Positions 53,862-62,503 of a stretch of DNA of 64,000 nt are shown here, piece by piece (the first letter of the stretch is position 1; each line of letters begins with the position of its first letter). The position numbers and the translations under genes are program-made. The DNA is from Roseobacter cerasinus (GTDB taxonomy: Bacteria; Pseudomonadota; Alphaproteobacteria; Rhodobacterales; Rhodobacteraceae), in NCBI RefSeq assembly GCF_009811755.1, contig NZ_BLIV01000001.1:186001-250000 (forward strand), written 5' to 3'. The notes under the pieces are model-generated. The model worked only from the letters and a program-made list of their open reading frames with translations. It was not told the origin of the DNA and ran no database searches.

Positions 53862-55249
53862 AGCAGCACCACGACGGCCAGCCCGAGGAAGGCAAAAAAG
53901 CCCACCACATCCGTGACCGTAGTCACAAAGGCCCCGGAGGCCAGCGCCGGGTCAACGCCGACGCGGTCTAGGATCACCGGGATCACTGTGCCTGCAAGCC
54001 CGGCCACTACCAGGTTGATCACCATTGCCGCGGCGATGACATAGCCCAAGGCGGGCGAGCCGAACCACAGCAGGCCCACGATGCCCATCACCACCGCAAA
54101 GATCACGCCATTGATCAGCCCCACCAGCACCTCACGCCGGATCACCCGCCAGACGTTGGCGCCGGTCAGGTCCTTAGTGGCAATCGCCCGCACGGCCACA
54201 GTCAGGGACTGTGTGCCCGCGTTCCCCCCCATCGAGGCCACAATGGGCATGAGCACTGCCAGCGCCACGATCTGCGCAATCGCGACCTCGAACTGGGCGA
54301 TCACAAGGCTGGCCGCAATGGCTGTCACAAGGTTCACCGCCAGCCAGGGCAGGCGCTGCTTGGTGGTCTCCACCACCCGGTCCGAGAGCGAGCCTTCCCC
54401 CACACCGGCGAGGCGCAGGATATCTTCCTCATGTTCCTCATCGAGCACCACCATCGCATCATCAATGGTGATCACCCCAATCAGCCGCTCCTCGTCATCC
54501 ACCACGGGCGCGGAAATCAAGTGATACTGGTTGAAGGCATAGGCCACGTCGGATTCGTCCTGCTGGACGGGGATGACCTGAAAGGTCTCTTCCTTGATGT
54601 CGATCAGCCGCGTCTCGCGCTTGGAGCGCATAAGCTTACCCAAAGTGACATTCCCGATCGGGTGCAGGCGCGGGTCGACCAACACGATGTGATAAAACTG
54701 CGCAGGCAGCTCGTCCTCGGGCGTGGCGCGCAAATGGTCGATGGCCTGCCCCACCGTCCAATGCTCAGGCGCCATGACCAGCTCGCGCTGCATCAGACGG
54801 CCTGCGGAATATTCCGGATAGCTCAGCGCCTGCTGCACCGCCACGCGGTCTGCATCGGGCAGCGCATCCAGGATCGCCTCCTGCTGGTGATCCTCCAGAT
54901 CCTCCACCAGATCGACGACATCGTCGCTATCCATGTCGCGCACGGCCTGGCTAAGCACCTGCGGGGTCAGAACGCCGATGACCTCTTCGCGGATCGACTC
55001 GTCCAGTTCCGACAGGATCTCGCCGTCAAACTCGCGCCCGTAAAGCCGCACCAGCCGCGAGCGATCAAAGGCGTTGATCTGTTCCAGAAGGTCGGCGATG
55101 TCCGCTGGGTGCAGCGGCTCCATCAGCTCCGTCAGCTTGGCGCTGTCGTCGATGTCCACCGCATAGAGGATCGCCGCAACCGCCTTCGGACCCAGCACAT
55201 AGGCGTCGTCTTCACGCTCCGGCTCCAGCTCGGCGGACTGATCTGACAT
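53858..55249 (-). CDS. mgtE: Magnesium transporter MgtE
   Basis: Mg2+ channel/transporter of 463 residues: N-terminal superhelical domain (about 15-145: LHPADIADLLEQI, MDSDDVVDLVEDL), two CBS domains (about 150-270: SAGRLMQRELVMAPE; FYHIVLVDPRLHPIG; SAPVVDDEERLIGVITIDD), then a five-helix membrane domain with the pore signature PIVASMGGNAGTQSLTV. The ATG at 55249 follows GGGGAGACG; the frame extends to 55321. No M-box riboswitch is seen in the 106-bp upstream gap; gating by the CBS domains is the known control. Confidence 0.96.
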   Translation of the reverse strand: MSDQSAELEPEREDDAYVLGPKAVAAILYAVDIDDSAKLTELMEPLHPADIADLLEQINAFDRSRLVRLYGREFDGEILSELDESIREEVIGVLTPQVLSQAVRDMDSDDVVDLVEDLEDHQQEAILDALPDADRVAVQQALSYPEYSAGRLMQRELVMAPEHWTVGQAIDHLRATPEDELPAQFYHIVLVDPRLHPIGNVTLGKLMRSKRETRLIDIKEETFQVIPVQQDESDVAYAFNQYHLISAPVVDDEERLIGVITIDDAMVVLDEEHEEDILRLAGVGEGSLSDRVVETTKQRLPWLAVNLVTAIAASLVIAQFEVAIAQIVALAVLMPIVASMGGNAGTQSLTVAVRAIATKDLTGANVWRVIRREVLVGLINGVIFAVVMGIVGLLWFGSPALGYVIAAAMVINLVVAGLAGTVIPVILDRVGVDPALASGAFVTTVTDVVGFFAFLGLAVVVLL

Positions 55250-55355
55250 GCGCGTCTCCCCTGGTTTGCGCGGACCATAAGGGGCCGATTTGCCGGACAC
55301 AATGGCACCGCATTTCCACATTGTCGCCGCCCGGCGAAGTGCCTAGACAGAGGGC

Positions 55356-56660
55356 ATGCGCACACAGACCCTCCTTCTTGGCCAGACCTTTGTTGCGGAC
55401 GGTAACCCGTTTCTTGAACCCTGGCAGGAGGTGATCCACATCAACAGCGCAGGCGCCCTGCTGATCGAAGATGGGATGATCCGCGCCGTTGGCAACCGCA
55501 ATGACCTGCTTTGCGATCACCCTCAGGCGCAGGTGCAAGACTACGGCACACATCTGATCTGCCCGGGGTTTGTGGACGCCCATGTGCACTACCCACAAAC
55601 GGCCATCATCGCGAGCTGGGGCAAGCAGCTCATCGACTGGCTGAACAGCTACACCTTCCCCGAAGAGATGCGGCTGGCCAACCCCGACTATGCCCGCCAG
55701 ATCGCCGCGCGCTACCTGGATCTCGCACTGGATCATGGCACGACAACCATGTGCTCCTACACAACCATTCACGCGCATAGCGTCGATGCGTTTTTTGACG
55801 CCGCCGCCACACGCGGCCTGCGCTCGGTGGCGGGCAAGACCTGCATGGACCGCAACGCGCCGGACGGCCTGCGAGATACGGCCCAGTCCGCCTATGATGA
55901 CAGCAAGGCCCTGCTAACGCGGTGGCACGGACAAGGCCGCGCGACCTACGCCATCACTCCGCGTTTCTCGCCCACCTCAACACCAGACCAACTCAGCGCC
56001 CTGGGCGCACTCTGGGCCGAACACCCCGACTGCCCGATGCAAACGCACCTCAGCGAGCAACCCGATGAAATCGCCTGGGTCCGTGACCTCTTCTCAAACG
56101 CCCGCGATTACCTCGACACATATGAGATGCACGGGCTACTGGGGCCCCGCGCAATCCTCGGTCACGCGATCCACCTTGAGCCGCGCGAAATCGATCGCAT
56201 CACCGAAAGCGGCGCGGCCCTGATCCACTGCCCCACCTCGAACACCTTCATCGGCTCCGGCCTGATGGATGTCGCAGGCCTCGCCGCGCGCCAAATCCCG
56301 CTTGGGCTGGCCACCGACACCGGCGGCGGCTCCTCCTTTTCCATGCTCCGCACCATGGCCGCGGCCTATGAAATCGCGCAACTGCGCGGCACAGCCCTGC
56401 ACCCGGCACAGCTGATCTGGCTCGCCACCGCAGGCTCAGCCCGCAGCCTGCACTTGCATGAGAAAATCGGCAGGCTGGCACCAGGTTACGAGGCCGACCT
56501 CACCATCCTGGATCTGGCCTCCACCCCGGCCATCGCACAACGCGCCGGCCAGGCCCGGAGTGTTTGGGAAGTACTCTTCCCCACCCTCATGATGGGCGAT
56601 GACCGCGCCATCGCTGATGTCTGGATTGCCGGACACCGACACGCCGCTTCTTCTGGCTAA
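55356..56660 (+). CDS. guaD: Guanine deaminase
   Basis: Deaminates guanine to xanthine; 434 residues of the amidohydrolase superfamily. Zinc-binding HVH in CPGFVDAHVHYPQ, catalytic region MQTHLSEQPDE, GHAIHLEPREID and LATDTGGGSSFSML (metal-binding Asp). YTFPEEMRLANPDYA is characteristic of bacterial GuaD. Divergent from mgtE by 106 bp; convergent with the CAP-domain gene. Confidence 0.95.
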   Translation: MRTQTLLLGQTFVADGNPFLEPWQEVIHINSAGALLIEDGMIRAVGNRNDLLCDHPQAQVQDYGTHLICPGFVDAHVHYPQTAIIASWGKQLIDWLNSYTFPEEMRLANPDYARQIAARYLDLALDHGTTTMCSYTTIHAHSVDAFFDAAATRGLRSVAGKTCMDRNAPDGLRDTAQSAYDDSKALLTRWHGQGRATYAITPRFSPTSTPDQLSALGALWAEHPDCPMQTHLSEQPDEIAWVRDLFSNARDYLDTYEMHGLLGPRAILGHAIHLEPREIDRITESGAALIHCPTSNTFIGSGLMDVAGLAARQIPLGLATDTGGGSSFSMLRTMAAAYEIAQLRGTALHPAQLIWLATAGSARSLHLHEKIGRLAPGYEADLTILDLASTPAIAQRAGQARSVWEVLFPTLMMGDDRAIADVWIAGHRHAASSG

Positions 56661-56704
56661 AAATATCCCCCCCGGAGGGCCTGCCTGCCAAACGCGCCGC
56701 CGGC

Positions 56705-57127
56705 TCAACACCCAGGGGCTGCCAGCACCATGACCCAGATGCGTCCCGGCGCCTCAACCAGTGCAAATTCCCGCGCTTGGCGTGACAACATGTTCCGCCG
56801 GTGGCCACGCGAGCCCGCCCAGGCCTGCATGACCGCGTCGAGACTGCCCTGCCCCTTTGCGATATTCTCAGCCACAAAGCACCAGCCGTAGCCCTGTCGG
56901 GCGACGCGCTCTCCCACGCCTGACCCATCACTGCCCCGATGGTCAAAGAAACCCACCCGCGCCATGTCCCGCGCATGCGCCAGAGCGGCGGCCTCAAGCG
57001 CTGCCGAATAGGTCAGCGACGCGCGCCCAGCAGCCGCGCGATAGTCATTCAAGACGTCGGTGGCGCGCGGGTCCGCCGCTGCCGCCGCGCCAAGCAACAC
57101 AGAGAACAGCAGCACACACCAGCGCAT
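56705..57127 (-). CDS. Secreted CAP-domain protein
   Basis: Exported protein of 140 residues: signal peptide (about 1-18, ending AAAA) and a single CAP/SCP domain with LTYSAALEAAALAHARDMARVGFFDHRGSDG-like segments (key residues: His in LAHARDM and in FFDHRG), AENIAKGQG and AWAGSRGHRRNML. The ATG at 57127 shares one base with the stop of the upstream deaminase; the codon just before is TTG and is not needed. Function of bacterial CAP proteins is largely unknown. Confidence 0.86.
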   Translation of the reverse strand: MRWCVLLFSVLLGAAAAADPRATDVLNDYRAAAGRASLTYSAALEAAALAHARDMARVGFFDHRGSDGSGVGERVARQGYGWCFVAENIAKGQGSLDAVMQAWAGSRGHRRNMLSRQAREFALVEAPGRIWVMVLAAPGC

Positions 57128-58467
57128 CAAAGCCGGTCCATCAACTGATGCGCAAGCCGGGTCTGCCGCGCAATCAGCCCCGGCATATCCAGTGTCACCA
57201 CCTGCCCGTCGCGCACGACCTCGCGGCCTTCCACAATCAGATCATGCACGACCGTCGGTCCAGCCAACAACAGCGCCGCGGGGTCCCAACTGCCCGCAGT
57301 CTCAATGCCCGACGCATCCCAGACCGCAATATCCGCCCGCGCACCCACCGCAATACGCCCACACTCAGGCCGCCCCAGCACATCAGCCCCACCCCGCGTG
57401 GCAATCTCCAGTGCGGCGCGGGCGCTCATGGCATCCGCGCCTTGCGCCACCCGCTGCAGCAACATCGCCTGTCGCGCCTCGGCCACCAGATTGCCAGCGT
57501 CATTGCTGGCTGAGCCATCGACGCCCAGCCCAACCGGCACCCCCGCCTCCCGCATCTGCCGCACCGGTGCGATCCCACTGCCCAGGCGGCAGTTTGAGCA
57601 GGGGCAATGCGCCACACCCGTCCCCGTCTGCGCAAAGAGCGCAATCTCCTCCGCATCGAGCTTGACGCAATGCGCGTGCCACACATCGGGCCCGACCCAG
57701 TCAAGCTCTTGCGCGTATTGCCCGGGCCTGCAGCCGAAGGTCTCCAGCGAATAGGCGATATCCTCATCGTTCTCAGCCAGATGCGTATGAAGCATTACGC
57801 CTTTGTCCCGCGCCAACAGCGCCGCCTCGCGCATCAGATCGCGGGTGACCGAGAAGGGCGAACAGGGCGCGACCCCCACCCGACACATCGACCCCGGTGC
57901 CGGATCATGGAAGGCGTCGATCACGCGGATGCAGTCTTCCAGTATATCCGCCTCCCGCTCCACCAGATCATCGGGGGGCAAACCGCCTTGCGAGCGGCCA
58001 ATGCTCATCGCGCCGCGTGTGGGCTGGAACCGCAGGCCGACCTCTGCAGCCGCATGAATGGTATCCTCCAGTCGCGCGCCATTTGGATAGAGATAGAGGT
58101 GATCACTGCTCAGGCTACAGCCGGACAGCGCCAGCTCCGCCAGACCAACCTGTGCAGAGGTAAACATATGCTCCGGAGTAAAGCGCGCCCAGATCGGATA
58201 GAGCGTCTCAAGCCAGCCAAAGAGCAGGGCGTCCTGCGCTGCGGGCACGGCCCGTGTCAGGCTCTGATAAAGGTGATGGTGCGTGTTGGTCAAGCCGGGC
58301 GTGATCACACAGCCCCCGGCATCAATGACCGGCGCATCAGCCTGCAACCCGGCACCGATCTCGGCAATCACACCGTTTTCGATCAGAACATCCGCGCCGG
58401 TCAGTTCGCGGCGATCGTCATCCATCGTCAACAGATGATCGGCACCGCGCAGCAGAAGCCGACTCAT
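57127..58467 (-). CDS. 8-oxoguanine deaminase-like amidohydrolase
   Basis: Amidohydrolase of 446 residues in the AtzB/TrzN/8-oxoguanine deaminase group. Zinc ligands in PGLTNTHHHLYQSLTRAVP, catalytic MLHTHLAENDEDI, WHAHCVKLDAEEI and LGVDGSASNDAGNLVAEARQA (seen as GVDGSASND). The pattern QSLTRAVPAAQDALLF and CHCPCSN-like HCPCSNCRLGSGIAPV favours 8-oxoguanine deaminase (8-oxoguanine to urate). Overlaps hisN-like gene upstream (ATGA) and the CAP gene downstream. Together with guaD it suggests purine-base salvage. Confidence 0.88.
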   Translation of the reverse strand: MSRLLLRGADHLLTMDDDRRELTGADVLIENGVIAEIGAGLQADAPVIDAGGCVITPGLTNTHHHLYQSLTRAVPAAQDALLFGWLETLYPIWARFTPEHMFTSAQVGLAELALSGCSLSSDHLYLYPNGARLEDTIHAAAEVGLRFQPTRGAMSIGRSQGGLPPDDLVEREADILEDCIRVIDAFHDPAPGSMCRVGVAPCSPFSVTRDLMREAALLARDKGVMLHTHLAENDEDIAYSLETFGCRPGQYAQELDWVGPDVWHAHCVKLDAEEIALFAQTGTGVAHCPCSNCRLGSGIAPVRQMREAGVPVGLGVDGSASNDAGNLVAEARQAMLLQRVAQGADAMSARAALEIATRGGADVLGRPECGRIAVGARADIAVWDASGIETAGSWDPAALLLAGPTVVHDLIVEGREVVRDGQVVTLDMPGLIARQTRLAHQLMDRL

Positions 58468-59276
58468 GCCAGGCTGTCGCGCAAGACCGTCAGCGCCGCA
58501 GCATGGATATCCGGGTTTGCGGCCGCCAACGCCCGCCCACCCTCATGCGCCGGGGCGCCGTCCCAGTCTGTGACCACACCCCCAGCAGCCTGGATAAGCG
58601 CGATGGGGGCCTGAATGTCATAGGCCTGCAACCCCGCTTCAATCACCAGATCAACCTGCCCCGCCGCCAAAAGAGCGTAGCCATAGCAATCCATCCCGTA
58701 GCGGGTGAGCTTCACCTGCTGGGCCACGGCGTGAAAGGCCGCACCCTCTTCGGCGCTGCCCACTTCGGGAAAGGTGGTGAGCAGCGTCGCCTGATCAAGC
58801 CGCGTCGTCGGGCGGGTCGACAGCGCCCGCTGGCCAAGCGGCCCCTGCATCCAGGCCTGCGCGCCGTGGCCGACAAACCGCTCACCGATGTAGGGTTGAT
58901 CGATCAGCCCGTAAAAAGGCCCGCTGTTGTCAGACACCGCAATCAGGACACCCCAGGTTGGCGTACCACTCACAAAGGCACGGGTGCCATCGATGGGGTC
59001 TAGCACCCAGGTCAGGCCCGAGGTGCCCTCTGCCCGGCCAAACTCTTCACCCAGAATCGCATCGTCGGGGCGGCTTTCTGCCAGAATAGCACGCATCGCT
59101 GTCTCGGCGGCGCGATCCGCCTCGGTGACCGGGTCGTAGCCACCTGCCAGCTTATTGTCGGTCAACAAATCCGGTTGGCGAAAAAACGGCAAGATGGCTT
59201 GCCGCGCCGCATCAGCCATCCGCTGCGCCGTGGCGTCAATTTCAGCACTCTCGTGTAGCAAACATTCGCGGGTCAT
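58464..59276 (-). CDS. Inositol monophosphatase-family phosphatase (HisN-like)
   Basis: Mg-dependent phosphatase of 270 residues. Metal site residues in DPVTEADRAAE, GEEFG and WVLDPIDGTRAFVSG, then the C-terminal YDIQAPIALIQAAGG. The TRAFVSGTPTWG variant is found in histidinol-phosphatase HisN of actinobacteria and alphaproteobacteria, so histidinol-phosphate is a likely substrate, but inositol or sugar phosphates are possible. AAGGAG before the ATG. First gene of a three-gene overlapping set with the deaminase and CAP genes. Confidence 0.9.
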   Translation of the reverse strand: MTRECLLHESAEIDATAQRMADAARQAILPFFRQPDLLTDNKLAGGYDPVTEADRAAETAMRAILAESRPDDAILGEEFGRAEGTSGLTWVLDPIDGTRAFVSGTPTWGVLIAVSDNSGPFYGLIDQPYIGERFVGHGAQAWMQGPLGQRALSTRPTTRLDQATLLTTFPEVGSAEEGAAFHAVAQQVKLTRYGMDCYGYALLAAGQVDLVIEAGLQAYDIQAPIALIQAAGGVVTDWDGAPAHEGGRALAAANPDIHAAALTVLRDSLA

Positions 59277-59353
59277 CGCTCCTTGGTGCCAGCCGCACCC
59301 ATCAGGCGCAAGACCCGCTCAGAGCCATTGCATGGATTTCATGCGCTTTGCGC

Positions 59354-59725
59354 TCAGGCGACGTCACTCAGGACACGCGCCAGTTCGAAAAGACGGCGGC
59401 GCTGATTTTCAGGGATCGCGTAGTAGGAGCGCACCAGATCCATGGCCTCCTTATCCCCCATCATATCCGTCGGGATCGATTGCTCTTCGACCGGGCCGTC
59501 CTGATCGGATTTCAGACCCTCAAAGAAAAATGCGACATCCACCTCAAGCGCATCTGCAATGTCCCAAAGCCGGGACGCGCTCACACGATTGGCACCGGTT
59601 TCGTATTTCTGAATCTGCTGGAACTTGATCCCGACGCATTCGGCAAGCTTTTGCTGAGTCATTCCGACCAGCCAGCGCCGTTGGCGAATACGCTTTCCAA
59701 CATGAGCATCTACGACATGTACCAT
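59354..59725 (-). CDS. XRE-family regulator
   Basis: DNA-binding protein of 123 residues. HTH at about 8-65: KRIRQRRWLVGMTQQKLAECVG, FQQIQKYETGANRVSASRLWDIADAL. A variable middle (EEQSIPTDMM) and a conserved helical end (EAMDLVRSYYAIPENQRRRLFELARVL) follow, the layout of a common Rhodobacterales/Rhizobiales regulator family. AAGGGATAAGCAA before the ATG at 59725 decides the start. A short dyad at 59745 may be its own operator. Confidence 0.92.
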   Translation of the reverse strand: MVHVVDAHVGKRIRQRRWLVGMTQQKLAECVGIKFQQIQKYETGANRVSASRLWDIADALEVDVAFFFEGLKSDQDGPVEEQSIPTDMMGDKEAMDLVRSYYAIPENQRRRLFELARVLSDVA

Positions 59726-59744
59726 TTGCTTATCCCTTGCATTA

Positions 59745-59759
59745 ACCTTGTAAAAAGGT
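59745..59759. promoter_or_regulatory. Operator-like dyad upstream of the XRE regulator
   Basis: Inverted repeat ACCTT-GTAAA-AAGGT, 20-34 bp before the regulator start codon. Position fits an autoregulatory site; recognition by this regulator is inferred only. Confidence 0.4.
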
Positions 59760-60009
59760 GGTCTCTCGACCGGACTGCATCCTTGGCACAACCTAGCCGC
59801 GATCACCACAAACCATTCTGGGCCAGAACAATAAGGAAAATCGGCCTCTGATCAATGACAATCCCCGCCCCATAGCGTGAACCGAGCCCGCTCCAGATCA
59901 ATCTAAGCGCGTCTTTCCCATAGAAATCAGCCCTTTTTGAGACCGAGAGGGCCGTCCCACTATTCGTCTAAAATTTTCGGGATATCCGTAACTTTCGCCG
60001 ATTTTACTC

Positions 60010-60024
60010 AATCAAGAGTTGATT
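60010..60024. promoter_or_regulatory. Operator-like dyad AATCAA-GAG-TTGATT
   Basis: Perfect 6-bp inverted repeat with 3-base spacing in an AT-rich part of the 59726-60240 gap. No gene directly follows, so it may regulate an unseen transcript. Confidence 0.35.
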
Positions 60025-60240
60025 TTGACGGGTCTGATGCTGTTTTTTCCCCGCAAGCTAGAATTTCCGCCCATGACGCTGCAAGACCGTGCTGAGCCTC
60101 GGCCGCCAGCGCCAGAATTCGCCTATTTCCACCGAGATTGGCGAAATCCCGCCGGGCCAAGCGAAATATGCAAGGCGTGTCGGGGCAAATTACGCGCCAA
60201 ATTCGCCCCGAATCTTGCAGATATCTCCGTCGGAGGTGGC

Positions 60241-61116
60241 TCAGACAATCTTCAACCGCGCGGCCTCGGGCTTTGCAAACGCGCGCCGCAGGAAATCCGC
60301 CAGCGTGCTGTGCATGACGTTTTTGACGGAGTGCGCGCCATAGAGATTGATCAACTGGTTGGGCAGTTCGGGCAACGCGCCCCCATGATCGACCCGTTCA
60401 AGATGCGGCGGCTCGGTCCCCTCGATCATCGTATGAATGGCAAGATCGGCGCTGACCGTCGCCTCGATCGTCCGGTCACTTTCGGTCTCCACCATGATCT
60501 CCCAGGGAATGCCGGCCAGATCCAGCGCCTCAACCACATGAGGGCGAAAGGTGCACTGGCGCCCGAAGGCCAGCCGCAGGGGCGTCTGCCGCCAGGCGGT
60601 GCCCCCCGGTGCGCCGATCCAGCGCAGCGGCTTGTCGCCCAAAATCTCGCCTTTCGGGTCCAGCGCACGTTCGGTCGTCAGGATCAGATCGCAGTCGCCT
60701 TTCTCATGCATCTCCTTCAGCGCGCGCGTGTAGGAGGAGATCAGCCTCACACGCACCCTCGGAAAGGCCACATGGAACTGTTTAAGCACCTGCGGAATCA
60801 CCGGGTAGACGATGTCATGCGGCACACCGAGCACGATCTCGCCTTCATAAGCCTGATCGGTCAGCCGCTCGACCACCTCATCGTTCAGCGCAACAATCCG
60901 ACGCGCGTAGATCAAAAGCTGCTCTCCAGACGCCGTAAGCGCGATGGTCCGGCCGGACCGGTCCAGCAGTTCGACGTCCAAAAGCTCCTCCAGCCGTTTC
61001 AGCTGCATCGACACCGCTGACTGGGTCAGATGCAGAAATCCGGCCGCCCGCGTGACCCCTCCTGCATCTGCGACCGCAACAAATGAGCGCAAGGTGGTCA
61101 CATCCAGATTTCTCAT
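60241..61116 (-). CDS. LysR-family transcriptional regulator
   Basis: Protein of 291 residues. N-terminal winged HTH (about 3-62: LDVTTLRSFVAVADAGGVTRAAG, SAVSMQLKRLEELLDVELLDR) similar to the LrhA/HexA branch, and a LysR substrate-binding domain with VLGVPHDIVYPVIPQVLK. AGAGGTG before the ATG at 61116 supports the start; the frame extends to 61149. Divergent from the DUF1127 gene at 61235, with two dyads in between; likely controls itself and that gene. Confidence 0.92.
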   Translation of the reverse strand: MRNLDVTTLRSFVAVADAGGVTRAAGFLHLTQSAVSMQLKRLEELLDVELLDRSGRTIALTASGEQLLIYARRIVALNDEVVERLTDQAYEGEIVLGVPHDIVYPVIPQVLKQFHVAFPRVRVRLISSYTRALKEMHEKGDCDLILTTERALDPKGEILGDKPLRWIGAPGGTAWRQTPLRLAFGRQCTFRPHVVEALDLAGIPWEIMVETESDRTIEATVSADLAIHTMIEGTEPPHLERVDHGGALPELPNQLINLYGAHSVKNVMHSTLADFLRRAFAKPEAARLKIV

Positions 61117-61148
61117 ATCAACACCTCTGATGAAAGAGTTCACAAACA

Positions 61149-61165
61149 TTCGTTTTCAAAATGAA
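61149..61165. promoter_or_regulatory. LysR-type box (T-N11-A form)
   Basis: Imperfect dyad TTCGTTTTCAAAATGAA, containing the T-N11-A pattern of LysR targets, in the divergent LysR/DUF1127 gap, 33 bp before the LysR start. Confidence 0.45.
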
Positions 61166-61182
61166 CCACAGTTGGTCATATA

Positions 61183-61199
61183 CATCAAGCAGCTTGATG
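61183..61199. promoter_or_regulatory. Perfect dyad CATCAAGC-A-GCTTGATG
   Basis: Perfect 8-bp inverted repeat with one central base, 36-52 bp before the DUF1127 start codon. Either a regulator binding site or a 5'-UTR hairpin. Confidence 0.5.
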
Positions 61200-61234
61200 A
61201 CATGACAACGACACATCACGAAAGGAACTGAATC

Positions 61235-61450
61235 ATGGCTTTGATTGATATGATTTCATCGCGCGCCGCAGCGCCCCTTCGCCGCAGCGCATTCAGCCTG
61301 ACAGATTATCTGGCGCTCCGGCGCTCGCGCCGCGCGCTGGCGCGACTGGACGCCCGCGGCCTGCAAGACATCGGCATCGACAGCCAAGCCGCTGAAATCG
61401 AAGCGCGCCGCAGCTTTTGGGATGTTCCGGACACCTGGAAAGACCAGTGA
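61235..61450 (+). CDS. DUF1127 small protein (71 residues)
   Basis: Protein of 71 residues with a basic N-terminal helix (RAAAPLRRSAF, LALRRSRRALARLD), the DUF1127 core LDARGLQDIGIDSQAAEIEARRSFWD, and a short tail. AAAGGAA before the ATG. Divergent from the LysR regulator. A second, shorter member is at 47852. Known relatives influence RNA turnover and metabolism; role here open. Confidence 0.88.
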   Translation: MALIDMISSRAAAPLRRSAFSLTDYLALRRSRRALARLDARGLQDIGIDSQAAEIEARRSFWDVPDTWKDQ

Positions 61451-61623
61451 TGGGCCCCTGCGGGATCTGCGCCCTGCATGACAATTATGGATTTGGTATC
61501 TAATTCTTACCAAACCGGCACAATCCCGACCGAAAAGCCTTGAAATACAGGCAACCGCCACCGATATTTGGCGCAGAGCGCGCGGAAGGTCTGCGCGCGG
61601 ACTAGTTTCAAGTGGAGGTCTTA

Positions 61624-62400
61624 ATGGCTGACGTGAATACAATCCGGCAGGCAGCCGGATCCCGCGCCGCCCAGATTGATGAGGGGCTGCGCGCCCATAT
61701 GAATAGGGTCTACGGCACGATGTCCGTGGGCATGCTGATCACATTTGCCGCTGCCTGGGCCATTTCCGGCCTCGCGGTGACCAGCGATCCGGCACAAGGC
61801 GTCGCGCAAATTGGAGCGGATCAGTATCTCACCAGCTTGGGCGCGGCGCTGTACACCTCGCCTCTGAAGTGGGTGGTGATGTTTGCACCGCTGATCTTCG
61901 TCTTTGGTTTCAGCGCTGGCATCAACCGCATGTCGGCGGCAACAGCTCAGACTGTATTTTATGTCTTTGCGGCCGTCATGGGTCTGTCGATCAGTTCGAT
62001 CTTCCTGGTCTTCACCGGGTTCTCGATTGCGCAGATCTTCCTGGTGACCTCCATCGCCTTCGCGAGCCTGTCGCTCTGGGGCTATACGACCAAGAAGGAT
62101 ATCTCCGGCTGGGGTAGCTTCCTGATCATGGGTCTGATCGGGATTATCGTGGCCTCGATCGTGAACTTCTTCATCGGCTCGCCCGCGATCATGTTCGCCG
62201 TCTCCGCGATCGGTGTGCTGATCTTCGCAGGCCTCACCGCCTATGACACGCAGAACATCAAGAACACTTATCTGGCGCACGCGCATCACGGCGACCAGGA
62301 GTGGTTGCAGAAGTCCGGTATCATGGGCGCGCTGAGCCTGTATCTGAACTTCATCAACATGTTCATGATGCTGCTGCAACTGTTCGGCAATCGCGAATAA
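61624..62400 (+). CDS. Bax inhibitor-1/YccA family membrane protein
   Basis: Inner-membrane protein of 258 residues with seven hydrophobic helices. Family features: HMNRVYGTMSVGMLITFAAAW at the start, WVVMFAPLIFVFGFSAGINRMS, SLWGYTTKKDISGWGSFL and GLTAYDTQNIKN (conserved Asp) near the end. Relatives act as pH-sensitive calcium leak channels or modulators of FtsH. GGAGG 7 bases before the ATG at 61624 fixes the start. Terminator at 62421. Confidence 0.93.
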   Translation: MADVNTIRQAAGSRAAQIDEGLRAHMNRVYGTMSVGMLITFAAAWAISGLAVTSDPAQGVAQIGADQYLTSLGAALYTSPLKWVVMFAPLIFVFGFSAGINRMSAATAQTVFYVFAAVMGLSISSIFLVFTGFSIAQIFLVTSIAFASLSLWGYTTKKDISGWGSFLIMGLIGIIVASIVNFFIGSPAIMFAVSAIGVLIFAGLTAYDTQNIKNTYLAHAHHGDQEWLQKSGIMGALSLYLNFINMFMMLLQLFGNRE

Positions 62401-62420
62401 TCGGATCATAGCCGTTACCG

Positions 62421-62446
62421 GGGCCGGTTCTGAAAAGAACCGGCCC
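62421..62446 (+). terminator. Terminator of the Bax-inhibitor-1 gene
   Basis: Perfect 10-bp stem (62421-62430 with 62437-62446), loop TGAAAA, followed by TTTTTATT. Confidence 0.93.
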
Positions 62447-62503
62447 TTTTTATTGTCGTAGCGGGTGGCCCTGAGCAGCCCCCCGGTTCATAGCACTGTA
62501 AGC

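Larger units (their letters stand above)
59726..60240. other. 515-bp intergenic region without a recognised gene
   Basis: Between the XRE regulator start (minus) and the LysR regulator stop. I see no convincing coding frame; a plus-strand frame from 60019 runs antisense through the LysR gene and is rejected. Local AT-rich stretches (59930-60060) and two perfect small dyads are present. The right part (60100-60240) contains repeated GGCGAA/TTCGCC elements that could fold. May carry a promoter facing either way or a small RNA. Confidence 0.6.

Noticed and set aside
55250-55355. M-box or other Mg2+ riboswitch before mgtE
   Set aside because: The gap is only 106 bp, is shared with the divergent guaD gene and shows no extended conserved helices.
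60019-61020. 333-codon plus-strand frame starting in the 515-bp gap
   Set aside because: Two thirds of it is antisense to the LysR gene and no ribosome site or domain is seen.
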